NCBI RefSeq assembly: GCF_013409345.1
Contig: NZ_JACCBB010000001.1
Span: 4,712,001 to 4,776,000 of the forward strand
Reading direction: 5' to 3'
DNA: 64,000 nt
Source of the DNA: Kineococcus aurantiacus
GTDB taxonomy: Bacteria > Actinomycetota > Actinomycetes > Actinomycetales > Kineococcaceae
Part shown: piece after piece, positions 18,087 to 26,525 of the stretch
Layout: each line of letters opens with the position of its first letter
How positions within the stretch are numbered: the stretch's first letter is position 1
Translations under genes and position numbers: made by a program
Notes under the pieces: generated by a model
What the model was told of the DNA's origin: nothing
Seen by the model: only the letters and a program-made list of their open reading frames with translations
Database searches by the model: none

Positions 18087-19136
18087 GTGACCCCCACCAC
18101 CGTGCCCCCCACGGTTCCCGCCACGACCGTTCGCACCGGTCCGGAGTCGGTCCTCCGGCGGCGGTCCCGCCGTCGCCGGCTGGCGGCCTCGATCGCTGTG
18201 CTCTCGTTCCTCCTGACCGCGGCGAGCCTGTTCACCGGGGTGTCCGACGTCTCCCCGCTGGCTCTGTGGAACGGCGCGGACGAGGGGCGGGCGGTGTTCC
18301 TGCTCGCCGTCAGCCGGGTCCCGCGCACGCTCGCCCTGGTCCTGGCCGGCGCCTCGCTGAGCATCGCCGGCCTCATCATGCAGATGCTGGTGCGCAACAA
18401 GTTCGTCGAGCCCAGCACGACCGGCGTCACCGAGTTCGCCACCTTGGGCATGCTGACCACGATGTTCCTGTGGCCGGGCGCACCGGTGCCCGCACGGGCG
18501 GCGGTGGCGGCCGGCTGCGGCGTGTTCGGCACGTGGGTCTTCCTGCGGGTGGTGCGGGTGGTGCCGGTCCGTCAGCTCGTCCTGGTGCCCCTGGTGGGCC
18601 TCGTGCTCGGAGGAGTCGTCGGGGCGGTGACCACGTTCTTCGCCTACCGCGCCGACCTCGTGCAGTCCCTGGGGCAGTGGTCGCAGGGCAGTTTCGCCGG
18701 CATCGTGCCCGGGCGGTACGAGTTCCTCTGGATCGCCGCGGCGATGGTGGTCATCGCCTGGATCGCCGCCGACCGCTTCAGCGTCGCCGGCATGGGGGAG
18801 GCGTTCTCGACGAACCTGGGCCTGAACCACCGCCGGGTGGTGGCCGTCGGGATGGTGGTCGTGGCCGTCATCACCGCCACCGTCCTGGTCACCGCCGGCA
18901 CGGTCCCCTTCCTGGGACTGGTCGTCCCGAACGTGGTCAGCCTGCTGGTCGGGGACAACGTGCGCCGGTCGCTGCCCTGGGTGGCCGCGCTGGGCGCCGC
19001 GTTCGTCCTGGGCTGCGACGTGGTCGCCCGGCTCGTGCGCTTCCCCTACGAGATCCCGCTGTCCGTCGTGGTGGGCGTCGTCGGCGCCGGGGTGTTCCTG
19101 TGGCTGCTGCTGCGCAGGGGGACCCGTGCCCACTGA
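18087..19136 (+). CDS. Siderophore ABC transporter permease (FecCD family), subunit 1
   Basis: A 349-residue polytopic permease with eight to nine membrane helices and the FecCD/BtuC hallmarks SRVPRTLALVLAGASLSIAG (about residues 74-93) and LVTAGTVPFLGLVVPNV (about 268-284, the segment contacting the ATPase). It starts at GTG 18087, seven bases after the lipoprotein stop, and its end overlaps the next permease by 11 bases. It forms the membrane channel with the following subunit. Confidence 0.9.
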   Translation: MTPTTVPPTVPATTVRTGPESVLRRRSRRRRLAASIAVLSFLLTAASLFTGVSDVSPLALWNGADEGRAVFLLAVSRVPRTLALVLAGASLSIAGLIMQMLVRNKFVEPSTTGVTEFATLGMLTTMFLWPGAPVPARAAVAAGCGVFGTWVFLRVVRVVPVRQLVLVPLVGLVLGGVVGAVTTFFAYRADLVQSLGQWSQGSFAGIVPGRYEFLWIAAAMVVIAWIAADRFSVAGMGEAFSTNLGLNHRRVVAVGMVVVAVITATVLVTAGTVPFLGLVVPNVVSLLVGDNVRRSLPWVAALGAAFVLGCDVVARLVRFPYEIPLSVVVGVVGAGVFLWLLLRRGTRAH

Positions 19137-20187
19137 CACCGGCACCGGCACCGGCGCCGATCCCGGCAGCGCCGGCGCGGCGGCCGGACTCACGGACCGC
19201 ACCGGGACGGCGGGCGGCAGCCGGCTGCGCCTCACCTGGTGCCGGCCGGGGGTCCGGCTGTCGGTCCTGGCCGGTGCGGTCCTGGCGCTGGTGGCGCTCT
19301 ACCTGTTCACCGACGTGCCCGGCTCGTTGGCCTTCGCGCTGCGCCTGCGCGGTCTGACGGTCCTGGCGATGCTCCTGGTCGCCGTCTCGGTCGGAGTCTC
19401 GACCGTCGTGTTCCACACCATCACCCAGAACCGCGTCCTGACCCCGTCCATCCTGGGTTTCGACGCGTTCTACGCGCTGATCTCGACGTTCGTGGTCTTC
19501 TCCCTGGGGTCCGCGGCGTTCCTGGGCGCCGACGTCGTGACCCTGTGGGTCGTCCAGGTCGTCGTCATGGTCGCCTTCAGCGTGCTCCTGTTCACCTGGT
19601 TGTTCGGCGGCAAGCGCCGGTCCCTGCACCTCGTGCTGCTGGTCGGGTTGGTGCTGGGCACGTTCTTCCGCGCCTTGACCGAGTGGATGCAGCGGATGCT
19701 GGACCCGCTGGACTTCCAGGTGGTCACCGACGCGATGTTCGCCTCCCTGACCCGCCCGGACGAGACGCTGCTGGTGCTGACCGGGGTGCTGGTGCTCGTG
19801 AGCCTGGCGGTGCTTGTGCCCCTGCTGCCGGTCCTGGACGTGCTGGTCCTGGGACAGGCCAACGCCACGGGCCTGGGGGTGAACCACCGCCGTGTCGTGA
19901 TGACGCTGTTCACCGTGGTCTCCACCACGGTGGCCGCCTCGACGGCCCTGGTGGGCCCGGTTCTGTTCTTCGGCCTCATCGTCGCCAACCTGGCCTACAG
20001 CGTGGCCGGGACGTTCCGGCACCGGTGGACCCTGCCGAGCGCCGTGCTGCTGGGCCTGCTGTGCCTGCTGGGCGGTCAGCTGGTCCTGGAGCGGGTGTTC
20101 TCCCTGGGAGCGACGTTGTCGACGACCATCGAGTTCGCCGGCGGGCTGTTCTTCCTCCACCTCGTCCTGCGCAAGGGAGCCCGATGA
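19126..20187 (+). CDS. Siderophore ABC transporter permease (FecCD family), subunit 2
   Basis: A 353-residue FecCD-type permease, partner of the preceding subunit. The first 40 residues are Gly/Thr-rich and cytoplasmic; eight to nine helices follow. It has NRVLTPSILGFDAFYALIST (about 102-121) in place of the usual first coupling motif, and STALVGPVLFFGLIVANLAY near 268-287. The GTG at 19126 lies inside the end of the upstream gene. The stop overlaps the ATPase start (ATGA), so translation of all three is coupled. Confidence 0.9.
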   Translation: MPTDTGTGTGADPGSAGAAAGLTDRTGTAGGSRLRLTWCRPGVRLSVLAGAVLALVALYLFTDVPGSLAFALRLRGLTVLAMLLVAVSVGVSTVVFHTITQNRVLTPSILGFDAFYALISTFVVFSLGSAAFLGADVVTLWVVQVVVMVAFSVLLFTWLFGGKRRSLHLVLLVGLVLGTFFRALTEWMQRMLDPLDFQVVTDAMFASLTRPDETLLVLTGVLVLVSLAVLVPLLPVLDVLVLGQANATGLGVNHRRVVMTLFTVVSTTVAASTALVGPVLFFGLIVANLAYSVAGTFRHRWTLPSAVLLGLLCLLGGQLVLERVFSLGATLSTTIEFAGGLFFLHLVLRKGAR

Positions 20188-20942
20188 TCCGCCTGCACGG
20201 TGTCACCAAGCGCTACGGGGCTCAGACGGTGCTGCACGACGTGCACCTGGAACTGGGGGCCGAGGGGGTGACCTCGCTCATCGGCCCCAACGGGGCGGGC
20301 AAGTCGACCCTGTTCGGCGTGATCAGCCGACTGGTGGCGCCCGACGCCGGGCGGGTCAGCGTCGACGGGATGGACGTCGCCTCGACCGACTCGGCCCGGC
20401 TGGCCCGCACGCTGGCGGTGCTGCGGCAGGACAACCACGTCGCGGCCCGGTTGACCGTGCAGGACCTGGTGGAGTTCGGGCGCTTCCCGCACTCCCGCGG
20501 TCGCCTCACCCGCACCGACCACGACCAGATCGAGCGTGCGCTGGCCCACCTCGAGCTGGACGGGCTGCGTGGCCGCTTCCTCGACGAGCTGTCCGGGGGC
20601 CAGCGCCAACGGGCCTTCATCGCGATGGTCCTGGCGCAGGACACCCGGTACGTGCTGCTGGACGAACCGCTGAACAACCTCGACCTGCGGCACATGGCCG
20701 AGACCATGCGCCTGGTCCGCACGATGGCCGACGACTTGGGCAAGCGGGTGGTGGTGGTCCTGCACGACGTCAACTTCGCCGCGACCTGGTCGGACCGGAT
20801 CGTGGCGGTGCGGCAGGGTCGTGTCGTCGCCGATGCCGCCGCCGGGGAGGTGATGCGCCCGGACGTGCTCGAGGCCGTCTACGACGTCCCCGTCGACATC
20901 CGCCAGGTCGACGGACGACCGGTGGCGCTGTACTACCGCTGA
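20184..20942 (+). CDS. Siderophore ABC transporter ATPase
   Basis: A 252-residue ATP-binding subunit energising Fe-siderophore import. Walker A GPNGAGKST is at residues 34-42, the Q-loop is in LRQDNH (about 80-85), the signature LSGGQ at 136-140, Walker B VLLDE around 157-161, and the switch histidine H194 in VLHDVNF. Length and sequence fit the FepC/CeuD/YclP group. ATG 20184 overlaps the permease stop by four bases. No obvious terminator follows in the next 60 bases. Confidence 0.92.
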   Translation: MIRLHGVTKRYGAQTVLHDVHLELGAEGVTSLIGPNGAGKSTLFGVISRLVAPDAGRVSVDGMDVASTDSARLARTLAVLRQDNHVAARLTVQDLVEFGRFPHSRGRLTRTDHDQIERALAHLELDGLRGRFLDELSGGQRQRAFIAMVLAQDTRYVLLDEPLNNLDLRHMAETMRLVRTMADDLGKRVVVVLHDVNFAATWSDRIVAVRQGRVVADAAAGEVMRPDVLEAVYDVPVDIRQVDGRPVALYYR

Positions 20943-21232
20943 CGTCGCGGGGGGTCGTGGAGCAGTCATCGCGACGGGTGGGTGAGCGGTGGTTCCCCGA
21001 ACCCGGCGTCTCCAGCGGCAGCAGACAGTGCTCGTCTGCTGCACGGGACCGCTGTTGAGCGAGGGCGCGAAAGTCTGCGTGTCGGGGCGGGCGAGGCTGT
21101 CGCTGGAGAGCGACACGTCGGAGGTGCGCGTCGAGGCCGAGCTGACCCGCCGCCTGCGTCGTGGCGGTGGGCAGACCACCGCTGCCGAGGCTGCGGTCGT
21201 GGTGGTGAGGGATCACCGGGGTGGCGTCGGGG

Positions 21233-21670
21233 TCACCTGGAGCCGGGGCGGGGGGCCGGCCCGAGCGTGCGGGAGGTGACGACGCCGCAGGCGTCCACGA
21301 CGAGCTGCACGCTGTGGCGTCGGCGGCTCCGGGCGATGCTGAGGGCGGCCCAGAACGGCAGCCACGCCCCCAGGGTGCACACCGCGGCGAGGGCGTGCCG
21401 GCGGTGCGCGGTCGCCTCGCGGCAGGTGAGGACCGCCTGGTGCGCACTGGCGTGCTGCACCACCGCGCCGGCGGCCACGTGGTCCTGCACCGCCCGGCGC
21501 AGCGCAGCTGCCCGCTCCACGTCGCCCACCCGCTCGTCGGGGCAGGACGAGCGTGCCGGCCCGGGGTCGGGGGCGGGCGTGGTCGCTGACGACGGCGTCG
21601 TGGCAGCGGACGAGGTCGGGAGTGCGTCGGGAGTGCCCTTGGTGAGCCTCGGGCGTACGCGCAGCGACAT
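21233..21670 (-). CDS. Small membrane protein
   Basis: A 145-residue protein with a low-complexity Ser/Thr/Pro N-terminus. A region then resembles small actinobacterial membrane proteins in which LRRAVQDHVAAGAVVQHASA precedes a single strongly hydrophobic helix (HALAAVCTLGAWLPFWAALS, about 100-119) and a basic stop-transfer segment followed by a short beta-rich tail. The start is ATG 21670, with GGAGGG five bases upstream; this excellent site decides against the longer frame from 21706. Function unknown. It converges on the siderophore operon with a 290-base gap in which I see no gene. Confidence 0.65.
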   Translation of the reverse strand: MSLRVRPRLTKGTPDALPTSSAATTPSSATTPAPDPGPARSSCPDERVGDVERAAALRRAVQDHVAAGAVVQHASAHQAVLTCREATAHRRHALAAVCTLGAWLPFWAALSIARSRRRHSVQLVVDACGVVTSRTLGPAPRPGSR

Positions 21671-22338
21671 GGCAACCCTCCGATGACTAGCTGTCTGGTG
21701 GAGCACTTGCTAACCATTTCGGGATCAGGTGTCACTGACTTGAGGGCTTCCGCCGGGCGGGTCGCGAGGAGCAGGCACGCACCGTCACGGATGAGGGTGC
21801 CCCGGTCCGGGCGGCCGACGCGGCGTCGCCGTGGCCGGTCGAGGCGACGAGCGGGCCGTGCAGGAGCAGTCCTCGCGGGCCGTCGTCGTCGCTGCTGGTG
21901 GCGCAGCCCCTGAGCATCGCGGTGGCCGGGAGCGCGAGGGCGAGCAGTGCCCACTTCGCACTCCCAGCGGATGCGCACCCGCGCAGTGCCGGTTGCGAGG
22001 GACGCGGGCGCGAGGGCTGGCCTCAGCGAGCCCGCTCGGCCGTGGGGAGGCGGAGGCAGCGTCGTGACCCTGCGTTCGCGACCGGTGCCGTTCAGAGTGG
22101 TCGAGGTCGGCACCGGTGCCGCCGCAACGGGGAAGCAGGGCGTCGGCACGGGCGCGCGGCGCGGGCGGCTCCCGTGGTCCAGGAACTCGGACGTCGACCG
22201 GTGACCACGTGGGCCCGGGCCTGCGTGAGGGGTGCGTCAGAGGTGCCACGCGCCGCTGCCCGCATGCTGTTGCCCGGCAGGACGTGCGCTCACGAGTTGA
22301 GCCGGGATCGCTCGAGGACCGGGGCGGCGCCGGAGTCG
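21671..22338. other. Intergenic region with a possible lipoprotein fragment
   Basis: No complete gene. On the minus strand 21732-21990 reads as a hydrophobic leader plus lipobox-like LRGC and a Ser/Asp-rich mature part, but no ATG, GTG or TTG precedes the leader in frame. Only ATG 21917, inside the lipobox, is available. This looks like a lipoprotein gene that lost its start, or chance. Confidence 0.3.
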
Positions 22339-22368
22339 TTGACAACGAGATCTTGAGCTGGCTAGGTT
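22339..22368 (+). promoter_or_regulatory. Sigma70-type promoter of the riboswitch-MFS unit
   Basis: TTGACA at 22339-22344 and TAGGTT at 22363-22368 are separated by 18 bases. Transcription would begin near 22375, immediately at the 5' edge of the SAM-IV aptamer, which supports both calls. Confidence 0.65.
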
Positions 22369-22375
22369 CCTGCTC

Positions 22376-22490
22376 GGTCACGAGTCCCAGCGACGAGCCC
22401 CGGCTTGCTGGGCGGCAACCCTCCTCGTCGTGGGGTGCCCCGGGTGATGACCTGACCTGCGCCGGCGCGCGGGTAAGGACGAGCACCTGC
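22376..22490 (+). promoter_or_regulatory. SAM-IV riboswitch
   Basis: The sequence from GGTCACGAGT (22376) to GGGTGATGACC (22452) follows the actinobacterial SAM-IV aptamer element by element. P1 is GGTCA/TGACC, then CCCAGCG...CCCCGGCTTGCTGGGC, then GGCAACCCTCC, then GGGGTGCCCCGGGTGATGACC. A GC-rich helix (ACCTGCGCC/GGCGCGCGGGT, 22455-22474) occupies the place of the 3' P4/pseudoknot region. SAM-IV RNAs shut down methionine and sulfur genes when S-adenosylmethionine is high. The downstream gene, starting 49 bases later, is an MFS transporter. Confidence 0.85.
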
Positions 22491-22538
22491 CGCGACTCCT
22501 GCCTCCGTCGGTGCCTCGGCTACGGCACGGAGGACCCC

Positions 22539-23903
22539 ATGGCGGCACGGCTCGACCACACGCGCTGGAGACCGGCGCACACCCGCATCGCGACGGCCTT
22601 GGGCATCGGGTGGATGCTCGACGCCTTCGAGGTGCAGATCATCGGCTCAGTCATCCCGGGCATCCAGTCGGAGTTCGGTCTGGGCGCCGACCAGGCGGTG
22701 ACGATCAACGTCGTCTGGTTCTTCGGCATCGCGGTGGGTGCCCTCGGTTTCGGCTGGCTGGCTGACCGGGTGGGGCGCAAACGCCTCTTCGTCGCGACGT
22801 TGCTGGTGTACTCCCTCGCCGCGGTCGCCAGTGCCGCAGCACCCTCCTACGAGGTGTTCATGCTGTTCCGCTTCATCACCGCGCTCGGCGTCGGGGGTGA
22901 GTACTCGGCGATCACCTCGGCGATCTCGGAGTTCACCCCCGCTCGCAACCGTGGTCGCAGCAACGGCCTGGTGATGACCTTCTGGGCCCTGGGCGGGATC
23001 CTCTCCTCCCTCGTCTCGATCCTGGTGATCTCCACGTTCGGCCTGACCTGGCGGTACACGCTGTTGTTCGGTGTGGTCAGCGCCGTCTACGGTCTCCTCG
23101 CCCGGCGTCTGGTGCCTGAGTCTCCGCGCTGGCTGGCTTCGCGCGGGCGTTTGGCCGAGGCAGACGCCGTCGTCGTCGCGATCACCGGCCAGACCAGCGC
23201 CGACGGTTACGTGCTGCCCCCCTCGGGACGGCGTGGCCGAGGCGCGCTGACCGAACTGTGGAAGCACCACCGCAGCAAGCTCTTCTTCGGGATGGCTCTG
23301 GACTTCTCCGAGGCTGCCGGCTACTACGGCCTCTTCACGGCGATGAGCGTCTTCGTCTTCTCCTCCGCCTCCGGCGCTGTACCGATCTCCGACGCAGCGC
23401 TGCCCTGGTACTTCCTGGTCGCCAACGTGGGAGCGCTGGCCGGCGGTGTGCTCGTCGCGTGGGCGCTGGACGCCCTGGGCCGCCGGCCCTCGGTGGTCAT
23501 CAGCTACAGCGGTGCGGCGCTGAGCATGCTCGGGTGTGCCGCGGCGGCTTCGACCGGTTCGCGTGGGCTCGTCCTGGCGTCGTTCACGGTTGCGGCGTTC
23601 TTCGCGACGTGCGCCTGGGTGTCGGCCTACCCCACGTTCTCGGAGCAGTTCCCCACCCACCTGCGTGCTACAGGGGTGGGCGCTTCGGTCGGGGTGGGGC
23701 GGATGGGCGCGGTCGTCGGGCAGGTCCTGCTGGCCGAGGTCGCAGTCGTCTTCTCCGTGACCTCCATGTTCGTGCTGCTCGCCGCGTTCTGGATGATCGG
23801 TGCGGCGGCGGGTGTGACGTGGTGGGTGAAGGGCAACGAGGCGCGGGGCGTGACGCTCGGCGACCTGGAGCTCGACCGCGCAGCCTCCACCGCCGGCGTG
23901 TGA
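22539..23903 (+). CDS. MFS transporter under SAM-IV control (candidate methionine/sulfur-compound transporter)
   Basis: A 454-residue major facilitator with twelve predicted helices. Family motifs: GWLADRVGRKRLF after helix 2, RFITALGVGGEYSAITSAIS in helix 4-5 and VPESPRWLASRGR after helix 6, placing it near the sugar-porter/aromatic-acid/metabolite:H+ symporters (SV2-like). ATG 22539 has GGAGG five bases upstream. The SAM-IV riboswitch in its leader is the strongest functional clue: expression when SAM is low implies uptake of methionine, a precursor or another sulfur compound. This is inference; homologues are usually annotated only as generic MFS. A perfect 13-bp hairpin follows the stop. 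Confidence 0.85.
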   Translation: MAARLDHTRWRPAHTRIATALGIGWMLDAFEVQIIGSVIPGIQSEFGLGADQAVTINVVWFFGIAVGALGFGWLADRVGRKRLFVATLLVYSLAAVASAAAPSYEVFMLFRFITALGVGGEYSAITSAISEFTPARNRGRSNGLVMTFWALGGILSSLVSILVISTFGLTWRYTLLFGVVSAVYGLLARRLVPESPRWLASRGRLAEADAVVVAITGQTSADGYVLPPSGRRGRGALTELWKHHRSKLFFGMALDFSEAAGYYGLFTAMSVFVFSSASGAVPISDAALPWYFLVANVGALAGGVLVAWALDALGRRPSVVISYSGAALSMLGCAAAASTGSRGLVLASFTVAAFFATCAWVSAYPTFSEQFPTHLRATGVGASVGVGRMGAVVGQVLLAEVAVVFSVTSMFVLLAAFWMIGAAAGVTWWVKGNEARGVTLGDLELDRAASTAGV

Positions 23904-23909
23904 CCCGCA

Positions 23910-23941
23910 GCGCCCGGGCCGGACGGGACCGGCCCGGGCGC
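23910..23941 (+). terminator. Hairpin terminator after the SAM-IV-controlled MFS gene
   Basis: Perfect 13-base arms 23910-23922 (GCGCCCGGGCCGG) and 23929-23941 around a 6-base loop, seven bases after the stop. The following 23942-24270 holds no convincing gene. Confidence 0.8.
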
Positions 23942-24270
23942 CCCCGCAGCGCAGAGCGCGTCGGCCATCCGGGCGTCGCCCGACCGTCGTCACCGACGAG
24001 GAAGAACAGCAGCGTGGGCTCGGCGACCGGGCTCCGTGCGTCGTCGAGTTCCGGTTGCGCGCGTGGGAGGCGGCCCGTGGAGACCGGCCCGGCGTGGTCG
24101 AGCCCTGTGGTCGTGGACCGCAACCTCGTCTCCGCGCAGAACTCCCGGTCCACGGCGGCTGCGGCGCAGCAGTTCCTCGCGGCGCTGAGCGTCTCCGTCG
24201 GCCGCAGGGGCTCGGTCGATCGGTACCCGTCCGCCCCTACCGAGTCCGGTGCTCCGGGCCGGGGAGCGGG

Positions 24271-24894
24271 TCAGGCAGATGCGGGTGCGGTCTTTCGAGT
24301 GCGCGCCACCGGTGCCCGCCGGGCCCGGGCCGGGCCGGGGGCCGGGGTCGGCTCCACGTGCGTCATGCCCGTGGTCAGGGCCTTGGCCCAGGAGGTGTTC
24401 AGCCCGTCGAGGCCGGAGGTGACGATGAGGTGGCACAACTGGCCGTAGGCGATGAAGCGCTGCACCGCCGCGTCATCGGCCCCGGAACGTTGCTGGACCA
24501 GGCGCACCACCGAGGCCAGGCCCTCCTGCAAGGCATCCCGCACCTCCGGTACGTCACAGGCGCTCTGGGCGTGGACCTGGAGCATCAGCAGGTCCTTGTC
24601 GGCGACCAAGCGGGCGTAGGCGACGCTCATCGCCTCGAGCACCTCCTCGGGGGAGGTTCCCGTGGCCTGCTCGGCGCCTTCGTCGAGGGCCGCGCGCACC
24701 TGCTCGAAGCAGTGCTCCAAGGCGGCGACGAACAGCCCCAGCTTGTCGGTGAACAACCGGAAGACGTAGGCCGCGGAGATCCCGGCCTCGGCGGCCACGG
24801 AGGTCACCGGGGTGGCGTGGTACCCGGTGCGGGCGAACACCCGGACGGCGCTGGCGGTGGCGCGGGCGCGCTGGGACTCGGCGGTGGACCTCAC
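24271..24894 (-). CDS. TetR-family regulator
   Basis: A 207-residue repressor. Residues about 1-60 hold the three-helix DNA-binding domain: RATASAVRVFARTGYHATPV, then TSVAAEAGISAAYVFRLFTD with recognition helix AAYVFRLF. A helical ligand domain follows (about 70-190) and a Pro/Ala/Arg tail. GTG 24894 was chosen because GGAG stands six bases ahead. An operator-like sequence lies just upstream. It is downstream of, and on the same strand as, the multicopper oxidase gene, and is the intact paralogue of the truncated TetR at 27543. Confidence 0.85.
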   Translation of the reverse strand: MRSTAESQRARATASAVRVFARTGYHATPVTSVAAEAGISAAYVFRLFTDKLGLFVAALEHCFEQVRAALDEGAEQATGTSPEEVLEAMSVAYARLVADKDLLMLQVHAQSACDVPEVRDALQEGLASVVRLVQQRSGADDAAVQRFIAYGQLCHLIVTSGLDGLNTSWAKALTTGMTHVEPTPAPGPARARRAPVARTRKTAPASA

Positions 24895-24918
24895 GAGGCG
24901 CTCCGGGACAGCATGTGA

Positions 24919-24934
24919 TTGATTGAACACTAAT
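24919..24934. promoter_or_regulatory. Candidate TetR operator upstream of the intact TetR gene
   Basis: TTGATTGAACACTAAT shares 12 of 15 aligned positions with the sequence in front of the truncated paralogue (28002-28017). Its position ahead of the regulator's start suggests autoregulation. Confidence 0.45.
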
Positions 24935-25025
24935 GTACGAGGCGAGTCAACCGGCGGCTCCCGGCGGGTCGTCCTCGCCCGCCGGGCTCCTCCCGCCAGG
25001 AGCCGTCGTGAGCCGAGGGGTGGCC

Positions 25026-26525
25026 TCACGACCGGACCTCCCGGAGGTCGCGGACGTCCAGGACGCCCATCATGCCCAGGTCCTCGTGGGAGGCGATGTG
25101 GCAGTGGTAGACGGTGCGGCCGGCTTCGCCGCGCAAGGGCACCGCGATGCGCACGGTGGAGGCGGCGGGGACGTTGACGGTGTCGCGCCAGGCGGTGAAC
25201 GGTTCGGGGGTCCCGGCGCGCTGGAGGACCTGGAAGGGGTAGCTGTGCAGGTGGAAGGGGTGGTCGGTGGTGTGCTCGTTGACCAGCTCCCAGACCTCCA
25301 CCGTTCCCAGCTGGGCGCTGATGTCGACGCGGTCGGGATCGAAGGTGTGCCCGTCGAGGGTGTAGGCCCCGTGGCCGTCCGCGCCCAGGGTGAGGCGGCG
25401 GGTGCGCACGGCGGCGGCAGGGTCGAGGCGCTGCAGCGGCAGCAACTGCTGCGGCAGGGGCAGTGGCGCCAGACCGGCGGGAACCTGCAGCACGGCCAGC
25501 GTGCGCTCCTCGCTGGTGGCACCGCCGGGCCCGTAGACCGAGTACGGCAGGGCCTGCACTCCCACGGTGCCGGCCCGGGTGGTGTCGATCAGCACCTCGG
25601 CGCGTTCACCGGGGGCCAGGAGCACTTCCTGCAGCGGCACCGGGCGCTGGGTGAAGCCGCTGTCGGTGGCGATCAGGTGCATCGGCTGGCGCCGTCCGTC
25701 GCGGACCAGGCCGATCAGCAGGTGGTCCCCGGCGGTGGCGTTGAGCAGGCGCAGCCGCACCCGTCCCGCCTGTGCGTGCACGACCGGGTGCAGGACCCCG
25801 TTGGCGTGCAGGGCGGAACCCTGGCGGGTCAGCATCAGCAGCCGGTCGTCGGCCGCGGCCAGCTCGGGTGTCTGGTCCAGGGGGCCGGTGACCACGACGG
25901 GGCCGGCCAGGCCGGCGAGCAGTTGGCGCTCGACGTCGCCGTGGGCGTGCGGGTGGTACCAGTACGTCCCCGCGCAGCCGGCCGGCAGCGTGAACTCGCG
26001 CACGTCGCCCGTGCCGGGTTCCAGGTGGGCGAAGGGGGCATCGGCCGCCGGTCCCAACGGCAGCCCGTGCAGGTGCAGGCTGCTGTGGGCACCGGTGTCG
26101 TTGTGGAAGCTCAAGCGGACTCGCTCGCCCTCGCGCAGCCGCAGCAGCGGTCCCGGAGCGCTGCCGTTGTAGGCCAGCCCGGTGGTGGTGCTGCCGGCGC
26201 TCAGCAGCCCGGTGCGGGCCCCGTCGGCACCGGTGGTCAGCTCCAGCTCCGCCAGCTGGGGCAGGGCCGGGCCGTCCAGGGGCAGCCGGGGGCCGCGTCG
26301 GGCCAGCGCCAGGGCGCCCGACGTCCCGACCAGGGCTACAGCGCCCGCGCCGGTCAGCAGCGCGCGCCGGCTGACGGCAGGACGGCGCTGCTGGTTCGGC
26401 TGGTCGGGCCCGGGCGGGGGAGTCGGCTCGCTGGGTGACACCCGCTGGCTCGAGCGGTCCCAGGTGCGCCGGTCAGCTCCGGCGGGCCGCGGACCACCCG
26501 GACCGGTACTTGTTCCTTCAGCCAT
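25026..26525 (-). CDS. Tat-exported multicopper oxidase
   Basis: A 499-residue three-domain laccase-like oxidase. It has a Tat leader (SRRALLTGAGAVAL, arginines 53-54) and all four copper motifs: HLHG (151-154), HPHAHGD (191-197), HPFHLHSYPFQ in domain 3 and HCHIASHEDLGMMG at the C-terminus. In the last motif the Cys-His pair links T1 to T2/T3 copper and the final Met is the T1 axial ligand. It acts outside the membrane, probably oxidising Cu(I), Mn or phenolics with O2. Start ATG 26525 overlaps the cupredoxin gene's end by eight bases; two in-frame upstream GTG codons are alternatives. Coupled with the cupredoxin, it probably forms a copper-handling pair. Confidence 0.92.
   Translation of the reverse strand: MAEGTSTGPGGPRPAGADRRTWDRSSQRVSPSEPTPPPGPDQPNQQRRPAVSRRALLTGAGAVALVGTSGALALARRGPRLPLDGPALPQLAELELTTGADGARTGLLSAGSTTTGLAYNGSAPGPLLRLREGERVRLSFHNDTGAHSSLHLHGLPLGPAADAPFAHLEPGTGDVREFTLPAGCAGTYWYHPHAHGDVERQLLAGLAGPVVVTGPLDQTPELAAADDRLLMLTRQGSALHANGVLHPVVHAQAGRVRLRLLNATAGDHLLIGLVRDGRRQPMHLIATDSGFTQRPVPLQEVLLAPGERAEVLIDTTRAGTVGVQALPYSVYGPGGATSEERTLAVLQVPAGLAPLPLPQQLLPLQRLDPAAAVRTRRLTLGADGHGAYTLDGHTFDPDRVDISAQLGTVEVWELVNEHTTDHPFHLHSYPFQVLQRAGTPEPFTAWRDTVNVPAASTVRIAVPLRGEAGRTVYHCHIASHEDLGMMGVLDVRDLREVRS

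Noticed and set aside
24933-26438. Plus-strand open frame of 501 codons opposite the multicopper oxidase
   Set aside because: Shadow of the oxidase, whose four copper motifs are unmistakable on the minus strand.
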